Assembly (NCBI RefSeq): GCF_014656475.1
Contig: NZ_BNCM01000006.1
Location: 205,316 to 269,315, forward strand
Origin: Sinomonas cellulolyticus
GTDB taxonomy: Bacteria; Actinomycetota; Actinomycetes; Actinomycetales; Micrococcaceae
Direction: 5' to 3'
Length of the DNA stretch: 64,000 bases
Part shown: piece by piece, positions 60,152 to 64,000 of the stretch
How the letters are laid out: each line of letters starts with the position of its first letter
Numbering within the stretch: the first letter of the stretch is position 1
Made by a program: the position numbers and the translations under genes
The notes under the pieces: generated by a model
The model's input: the letters and a program-made list of their open reading frames with translations, nothing else
The model's database searches: none
Told to the model about the DNA's origin: nothing

Positions 60152-60631
60152 ATGACTGATCCCACAGCGGCTGGACCCCGCGATCCTGAATCCCGTGTGG
60201 TGAGCGCCGAGCGCGTGGTCAACGCGCCGAGCGAGGCCCTCTTCGAACTCATCGCAGATCCCGCCGCCCAGCCGCGGTGGGACGGCAACGACAACCTGCG
60301 CGAGGCACCTCAGGGCCAGCGGGTCCGGGCCGTGGGCGACGTGTTCCGCATGATCCTCACGAAGGGCGCGGTCCGCGAGAACCACGTGGTCGAGTTCGAG
60401 GAGGGGAGGCTGATCGCGTGGATGCCCGCCGAGGAGGGCGCGCCGCCGATCGGCCAGCTCTGGCGCTGGGAGCTCGAGCCTCGGGGCGAGGACGCCACCC
60501 TCGTGCGGCACACCTATGACTGGACCCGGCTGGAGGACCCGCAGCGGCTCCCGCGGGCCCGTGCGACGACGGCGGACAAGCTCCGCGCGTCTGTTGACCG
60601 CCTGGCGGCCCTCGCCGAGGGCGAGGCGTAG
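60152..60631 (+). CDS. SRPBCC-family protein (polyketide cyclase-like)
   Basis: A 159-residue START-like (SRPBCC) helix-grip protein. It begins after a short Pro/Glu stretch with SAERVVNAPSEALFELIADPAAQPRWDG, the typical N-terminal strand-helix motif, and ends with a long helix. The family binds hydrophobic ligands (fatty acids, polyketides) or acts as a cyclase. No partner gene is adjacent; the lipase is 43 bases upstream on the same strand, so lipid binding is a fair guess only. ATG 60152 is chosen; no clear ribosome binding site is visible. Confidence 0.8.
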   Translation: MTDPTAAGPRDPESRVVSAERVVNAPSEALFELIADPAAQPRWDGNDNLREAPQGQRVRAVGDVFRMILTKGAVRENHVVEFEEGRLIAWMPAEEGAPPIGQLWRWELEPRGEDATLVRHTYDWTRLEDPQRLPRARATTADKLRASVDRLAALAEGEA

Positions 60632-60658
60632 ACGGGCGGAGTCGGCCGGCCTCAACAC

Positions 60659-60695
60659 GACGAAGGGGACCACACTCGGTGTGGTCCCCTTCGTC
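60659..60695. terminator. 17-bp perfect bidirectional terminator hairpin
   Basis: GACGAAGGGGACCACAC (60659-60675) and its exact complement (60679-60695) enclose a TCG loop between two convergent genes. It contains A- and T-containing flanks that suit both directions. Confidence 0.85.
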
Positions 60696-60719
60696 AGGTG
60701 CGGGTGATGTCGGTTCGGC

Positions 60720-61364
60720 TCAGACCGCCGGGAGGAACTTCAGGGCCGAGTTCCACTGGTACTCCGGCAGGGAGTCGTTGGCGGAGAGCAGGATGTTGAG
60801 GAAGCCGGTCTGCTCGAGCTGCTGGGCGCGGCGCAGCGGTCCCACCTGGACGGGGTTGAGGCTGGCGTCAGAGGCGAACTCGGAGACGGCCTTGACGGCG
60901 TTCTCGTCGTCGCCGGCAATGAGCACGTCGAGCTGCTGGCCCGAGACGCTGCCGGAGACGAGGGTGCCGCCGAACGTGGTGTTGAACGCCTTGACGACCT
61001 TGGCCGGGGTGGCCTTCTGGAGCTCCTCCGCGGCGGACGTGCCGGCGGGGACGGCCAGGCCGTCGAAGGTCGAGAAGTCGACCGGGTTGGTGATGTCCAC
61101 CCAGACCTTGCCGGCGAGGGAGTCGCCGTACTCGGTCGCAACCTTCTTGGCGGCGTCGAAGTAGATCGCGGGGATGACGATGGAGCCGTCGATCGGGTCG
61201 CCCACCACGCCGGTGGTGAAGGTGCCGCCGAGCTCGGAGGCGAGGGCCTCCGCCTTGGCCTTGTCCTCGTGGGCCAGCAGCTGGACGCTCTTGCCCGCTG
61301 CAACAGCGCGGGACGCGAGCCCACGGGCCATGTTGCCGGTGCCGATGATGGTGATGTCGCTCAT
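60720..61364 (-). CDS. NADP-binding reductase (F420-dependent NADP reductase/ProC-like fold)
   Basis: A 214-residue protein with a Rossmann motif GTGNMARGL (about 8-16) and VDITNPVDFS (about 92-101), typical of the NADPH:F420 oxidoreductase (NpdG-like) family of NAD-binding proteins. It probably reduces a cofactor or is a stand-alone NADP-binding enzyme. ATG 61364 starts the protein; GTG/ATG codons upstream add nothing family-like. It is divergent from the ArsR-AHSA1 operon across a promoter with a clear operator, so it may be regulated by that repressor. Confidence 0.8.
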   Translation of the reverse strand: MSDITIIGTGNMARGLASRAVAAGKSVQLLAHEDKAKAEALASELGGTFTTGVVGDPIDGSIVIPAIYFDAAKKVATEYGDSLAGKVWVDITNPVDFSTFDGLAVPAGTSAAEELQKATPAKVVKAFNTTFGGTLVSGSVSGQQLDVLIAGDDENAVKAVSEFASDASLNPVQVGPLRRAQQLEQTGFLNILLSANDSLPEYQWNSALKFLPAV

Positions 61365-61464
61365 TCTGGTCTGCCTTCCGATATCCATTTCAACCCTTAC
61401 TTGAAGCTACAACTGATGCGTGACCGGATGTATTCCCCCCTCTTCGCATCCCTCGCCCACCTCC

Positions 61465-61494
61465 TTGACGTGTAGGAATTTTCCTACCTAAACT
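61465..61494 (+). promoter_or_regulatory. promoter with embedded operator for the ArsR operon
   Basis: The -35 TTGACG (61465-61470) and -10 TAAACT (61489-61494) are 18 bases apart, and GTG 61501 lies 12 bases after the first T of the -10, so the mRNA is leaderless. Between the boxes, GTAGGAA-TT-TTCCTAC (61472-61487) is a perfect 7-bp dyad, ideally placed for repression. Confidence 0.8.
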
Positions 61495-61500
61495 TGGCGA

Positions 61501-61842
61501 GTGCCCCGCCAGCAGAAGGAAACGCCTACGGACCACGTGTTCGCCGCGCTCGGGCACCCGGTGCGCCGCGACCTCTTGGCCGCGCTCCTCGACGGTGCGC
61601 AGACCGCGCAGGCGCTCGCGGACCGCTACGAGATGGCGCGCCCGAGCGTCGCCGAGCACCTCAGGGTGCTCCGCGGCGTCGGCCTCGTTCAGGAGCGGCA
61701 GGCGGGCCGGAACCGCTACTACTCCCTCACGCCCGAGCCGCTCCAGCTGCTCCGCGACTGGCTGGAGCCGTACGAGCAGTTCTGGCGCGGCCGGCTACCG
61801 CGACTGGCAGCCCTACTCGAGAAGGAACAGGACCATGACTGA
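61501..61842 (+). CDS. ArsR-family winged-helix repressor
   Basis: A 113-residue ArsR-type regulator: FAALGHPVRRDLLAALLDG, the helix-turn-helix AQALADRYEMARPSVAEHLRVLRGVGLV (about 37-65) and the wing ERQAGRNRYYSLT. The metal-binding cysteines of classical ArsR/SmtB are absent, so it senses a non-metal ligand or none. It is the first gene of a two-gene operon with an AHSA1-type protein, a very common pairing, and its GTG start is leaderless behind a promoter with a perfect operator. Confidence 0.88.
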   Translation: MPRQQKETPTDHVFAALGHPVRRDLLAALLDGAQTAQALADRYEMARPSVAEHLRVLRGVGLVQERQAGRNRYYSLTPEPLQLLRDWLEPYEQFWRGRLPRLAALLEKEQDHD

Positions 61843-62281
61843 CACTGCAGACCTCACCGAAGTGCGCGTGGAGGACTTCCTCCCGCAGTCGCCGCCGGCC
61901 GTGTGGAGAGCCCTCACCACTCGGGAACTGCTCGCCCAGTGGCTCATGCCCAACGACTTCGCCCCCGAGGTGGGGCACCGGTTCCACTTCCGCACGGAAC
62001 CCGTCCCGGCCGCACGCTTCTCGGGCGTCATTGCTTGCGAGGTGCTTGAGCTCCGGGAGCCGGAACTGCTCGCCATCTCCTGGGCGGACGAGTCTGCGGA
62101 GAACGACATGGCCACGACCGTCACCTTCTCGCTCGAGGCGCACGACGGCGGCACGCGCCTTACCGTGGTCCAGTCCGGCTACCGCGCGGATCACCCCGGT
62201 GACCAGATGGCGCGTACCATCATGGGCAGCGGCTGGGCCGGCCGGATCGTGCCCCGGCTCAGGGAAGTGGTGCAGGGGTAG
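61835..62281 (+). CDS. AHSA1/SRPBCC domain protein
   Basis: A 148-residue helix-grip protein of the AHSA1 (activator of Hsp90 ATPase homologue-like) SRPBCC family: VEDFLPQSPPAVWRALTTRELLAQWLMPNDF and a typical C-terminal helix. The family binds small hydrophobic ligands and, paired with ArsR, is thought to act in stress responses, but the function is unproven. ATG 61835 overlaps the ArsR gene by 8 bases, so the two are translationally coupled. Confidence 0.85.
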   Translation: MTDTADLTEVRVEDFLPQSPPAVWRALTTRELLAQWLMPNDFAPEVGHRFHFRTEPVPAARFSGVIACEVLELREPELLAISWADESAENDMATTVTFSLEAHDGGTRLTVVQSGYRADHPGDQMARTIMGSGWAGRIVPRLREVVQG

Positions 62282-62543
62282 ACCCCGAGGGTCGCCGATG
62301 TGCCAGTTGATTTGCGGCGTCCGGGCGCGGCGCATAGTATTTAAGGCTGTCGTATGTAGTGGAGTCCACTTCTCGGCACTGAAGTCACCGTCTAACCGCG
62401 GCGAGGGAACTTCGGCTGGCTCTCACCCCGCCTGGTTCACCCTCCGGAAAGCTGCAGGACGAACGGTGCATCGAGGTGGCGGGACGCCTATGCGGACCGC
62501 CATTTTTACTGCAACTGTTTGACTACACCTTGGAGGAGCGAAC
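62282..62543 (+). promoter_or_regulatory. long leader region upstream of rpmB
   Basis: This 262-base gap has no convincing ORF. TTGATT near 62307 and an AT-rich TAGTATTT near 62336 could be promoter boxes, which would leave an mRNA leader of about 190 bases; GGAGGAG at 62532-62538 is the ribosome binding site. I see no Zur-type palindrome and recognise no riboswitch. A structured autoregulatory leader for the ribosomal protein operon is possible. Confidence 0.4.
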
Positions 62544-62780
62544 ATGGCAGCGCATTGCCAGGTGACCGGGGCATCGCCCTCGTTCGGTCACAGCATTTCC
62601 CACTCGCACCGCCGCACCAAGCGTCGGTTCGATCCGAACATCCAGAAGAAGCGCTACTGGGTCCCGTCCCTGCGCCGCAACGTCACCCTGACGCTGTCGG
62701 CCCGCGGCATCCGGACCATTGACGTGCGCGGCATCGACTCGGTTGTCGCCGAGCTGCTTGCGAAGGGTGTGAAGCTCTGA
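62544..62780 (+). CDS. rpmB: 50S ribosomal protein L28
   Basis: A 78-residue L28: [34 protein letters not shown] at the start (shown by its first 20 residues and the RRTKRRF run), then [24 protein letters not shown]. Only one cysteine is present where zinc-binding L28 has a CxxC pair, so this is the zinc-free form. GGAGGAG precedes the ATG. The stop shares one base with the rpmG start (TGATG). Confidence 0.95.
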   Translation: MAAHCQVTGASPSFGHSISHSHRRTKRRFDPNIQKKRYWVPSLRRNVTLTLSARGIRTIDVRGIDSVVAELLAKGVKL

Positions 62781-62950
62781 TGGCCAAGAAGGACAAGGAC
62801 GCACGTCCGATCATCAAGCTCAAGTCCACCGCCGGCACGGGCTACACCTACGTGACCCGCAAGAACCGCCGCAACGACCCCGATCGTCTCGTCATGAAGA
62901 AGTACGATCCGGTGGTCCGCAAGCACGTCGACTTCCGAGAGGAGCGCTAA
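62780..62950 (+). CDS. rpmG: 50S ribosomal protein L33
   Basis: A 56-residue L33 ([20 protein letters not shown]..., ending [11 protein letters not shown]). It contains no cysteine, so it is the zinc-independent variant. It is the middle gene of rpmB-rpmG-rpsN, overlapping rpmB by one base and 3 bases ahead of rpsN. It is too short to stand out among longer open frames but is unmistakable by sequence. Confidence 0.95.
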   Translation: MAKKDKDARPIIKLKSTAGTGYTYVTRKNRRNDPDRLVMKKYDPVVRKHVDFREER

Positions 62951-62953
62951 GAC

Positions 62954-63259
62954 ATGGCCAAGAAGTCCAAGATTGCCCGCAACGAGCAGCGCAAGGTCAT
63001 CGTCGAGCGCTACGCCGCGAAGCGTGCCGAGCTGAAGAAGACCCTCGTCGACGAGAACGCGACGGACGAGGCCCGCGAGGCCGCGCGCGTGGGTCTGCAG
63101 AAGCTCCCCCGCAACGCATCGCCGGTCCGCGTCCGCAACCGCGACCAGATCGACGGCCGCCCCCGCGGCACGTTCCAGAAGTTCGGCATCTCCCGCGTGC
63201 GCTTCCGCGACATGGCGCACAAGGGCGAGCTCCCGGGCGTCACCAAGTCGTCCTGGTAA
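62954..63259 (+). CDS. rpsN: 30S ribosomal protein S14 (zinc-free form)
   Basis: A 101-residue S14 ([24 protein letters not shown]; conserved [20 protein letters not shown] near the end). The long form without CxxC is the zinc-independent type. In mycobacteria such sets are Zur-controlled duplicates, but in Micrococcaceae they are often the only copy. A perfect 17-bp terminator follows 13 bases after the stop. Confidence 0.95.
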   Translation: MAKKSKIARNEQRKVIVERYAAKRAELKKTLVDENATDEAREAARVGLQKLPRNASPVRVRNRDQIDGRPRGTFQKFGISRVRFRDMAHKGELPGVTKSSW

Positions 63260-63272
63260 GCACCAGACCCGT

Positions 63273-63309
63273 CCGAAGGGCGGCACCCCGCTGGGGTGCC
63301 GCCCTTCGG
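63273..63309 (+). terminator. 17-bp perfect terminator hairpin of the rpmB operon
   Basis: CCGAAGGGCGGCACCCC (63273-63289) and its exact complement (63293-63309) enclose GCT. It closes the ribosomal protein operon before the rrn operon. Confidence 0.9.
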
Positions 63310-63537
63310 CGTATCCGGCGGGTCCATCGCGCGCCGGGGCTGGATGAGCGAGCCGAAGCGCACGACGTCGCCGCCTGGCTCTCGGGGCCGCGTTCCGTCA
63401 GCATCCGGGCCCGGCCACCAGCCACCGTTCCGCGGCGCTGTATTCGGAGGATCTCCTGGGCAGGCTCGATGCCCGCTCGTTCTGCCGAGGACATGCACGG
63501 GCGCGCGAACTCGACACGCCCGGGCGTCACACTCGAT

Positions 63538-63566
63538 TTGCTGGCGCCCCTGAATCCCTGTAATGT
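63538..63566 (+). promoter_or_regulatory. candidate rrn promoter 1
   Basis: TTGCTG (63538-63543) and TAATGT (63561-63566) are 17 bases apart, about 400 bases before the 16S gene. Confidence 0.4.
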
Positions 63567-63711
63567 CTTCTGAGTCGCCGGGAGCGGCCGCGGGAACGCG
63601 GACGGAACGGCGGCCAAACCCCTTCTCAACAACCGGAAACGGACACGCTGACACGCGTCCTGAATCGGTGGGGCAGAGAACCTCGAGCACCGCGGATTCC
63701 AGACACGGAAT

Positions 63712-63740
63712 TTGCACTGCAAGAGAGACTCTGGTAGCTT
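63712..63740 (+). promoter_or_regulatory. candidate rrn promoter 2
   Basis: TTGCAC (63712-63717) and TAGCTT (63735-63740) are 17 bases apart, placing transcription start near 63748, about 50 bases before boxA. Confidence 0.5.
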
Positions 63741-63800
63741 TGAGAAGTTGCTCCGGGACGGGCTGAGGGCCGAGGGCCAGCAGCATACCGGAAGTTGTTT

Positions 63801-63820
63801 GTTGTTTGAGAACTCAATAG
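63801..63820 (+). promoter_or_regulatory. rrn antitermination boxA-type element
   Basis: GTTGTTTGAGAACTCAATAG matches the conserved actinobacterial rRNA leader element that recruits NusB/NusE to protect rRNA transcripts from termination. Confidence 0.75.
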
Positions 63821-63966
63821 TGTGCCAAGTTTTGTTGATGCCATTTTTTTGGTGTCTGTTGCCTGGTTGCGTGCGCCCCTGTGTGCGTTGCTGGGTGGTT
63901 TTTGATGCCGGATCGTTTTCTGCTGGCCCTTCGCCTTATTTTCCTGGGGTGGGGGGTTGGCGTGTT

Positions 63967-64000
63967 TTTTGACGGAGAGTTTGATCCTGGCTCAGGATGA
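63967..64000 (+). rRNA. rrs: 16S ribosomal RNA, first ~34 bases
   Basis: The universal 5' sequence AGAGTTTGATCCTGGCTCAG is at 63976-63995, preceded by TTTTGACGG as in actinobacterial 16S genes; the mature end is estimated. The gene continues beyond the window. Confidence 0.95.

Larger units (their letters stand above)
63310..63966 (+). other. rrn upstream and leader region (no gene)
   Basis: These 657 bases lack a believable ORF. The first 220 are GC-rich and featureless to me. Two promoter-like pairs (63538-63566 and 63712-63740) follow, then a leader with a boxA-type element (63801-63820). From about 63790 the sequence is markedly T/G-rich (GTTTTGTTGATGCC, TTTTTTTGG, GTTTTTTGACGG), unlike the rest of the window and typical of rRNA leader sequence that pairs with the 16S 3' flank for RNase III processing. 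Confidence 0.75.

Noticed and set aside
62282..62543. Zur box or riboswitch upstream of rpmB
   Set aside because: I looked for a TGAAAATNATTTTCA-like dyad and for known riboswitch cores and found neither.
63310..63966. Open frames in the rrn upstream region
   Set aside because: They are short, overlap promoter and boxA elements, and show no codon bias matching neighbours.

Overview
The window is about 70% GC and densely packed, with GTG starts and many 1-4 base gene overlaps. It ends on the first bases of a 16S rRNA gene preceded by an actinobacterial-type rrn leader (boxA element). An MhuD-like haem oxygenase, a maleylpyruvate-isomerase-fold protein of the mycothiol-linked family, a LytR-CpsA-Psr protein and Wadjet/MksBEF genes all point to an actinomycete. 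My best guess is a soil Micrococcaceae (Arthrobacter/Sinomonas-like) chromosome; this rests on gene recognition, not a database search. I see no prophage, insertion sequence, CRISPR array or tRNA.

Layout. 1-4.8 kb: the 3' end of jetA, then jetB and jetC of a Wadjet (MksBEF/EptABC) anti-plasmid SMC system, with no jetD downstream. 4.9-13.2 kb: LCP cell-wall ligase, SGNH hydrolase, Bcr/CflA drug exporter, small membrane protein, MarR regulator with a divergent maleylpyruvate-isomerase-like gene, MhuD-like haem oxygenase, NERD protein and a GNAT-AAA+ fusion. Two related intergenic hairpin/repeat blocks (about 8.5 and 10.3 kb) lie between convergent genes. 13.2-24 kb: App1-type phosphatase, a type III polyketide synthase with an FAD monooxygenase, gluQ with an odd palindromic tail, an LLM oxidoreductase, a small secreted protein, a phospholipase-C-like phosphoesterase, a MarR-SGNH pair and an IclR regulator.

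23.4-26.2 kb: a three-gene flavin electron-transfer operon (ferric-reductase-like membrane protein, FMN-binding protein, ApbE). 26.3-37.4 kb: enoyl-CoA hydratase, MHS transporter, argE-like deacetylase, a polar amino acid ABC transporter without its ATPase, glutathionyl-hydroquinone reductase, a C26 peptidase, a hydrolase/TetR divergent pair and an APC permease. 37.4-43 kb: a minus-strand operon of aminotransferase, class III CoA-transferase, glutaryl-CoA dehydrogenase and aldehyde dehydrogenase. These enzymes fit 5-aminovalerate to glutarate to crotonyl-CoA (lysine degradation). A PucR-type regulator lies divergently, followed by an MFS transporter, an M20 amidohydrolase and an APC permease.

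49.2-54.4 kb: a SsuABC-like ABC importer overlaps a class III CoA-transferase and an HMG-CoA-lyase-family gene, which looks like one operon for uptake, CoA activation and cleavage of an unidentified branched acid. 54.5-62.3 kb: CPA1 antiporter, long acyl-CoA dehydrogenase, hydrolase, secreted lipase, SRPBCC protein, NADP-binding reductase, and an ArsR-AHSA1 operon whose promoter carries a clear operator. 62.5-64 kb: rpmB-rpmG-rpsN in zinc-free forms, a strong terminator, then rrn promoters, boxA and the 16S start.

Recurring regulatory themes visible in the sequence: perfect GC-rich hairpins between convergent genes, several built on a GCACGACGGC-type motif; and a -10-like TANNNT exactly 12 bases before the start codon of several genes, the signature of leaderless mRNAs.
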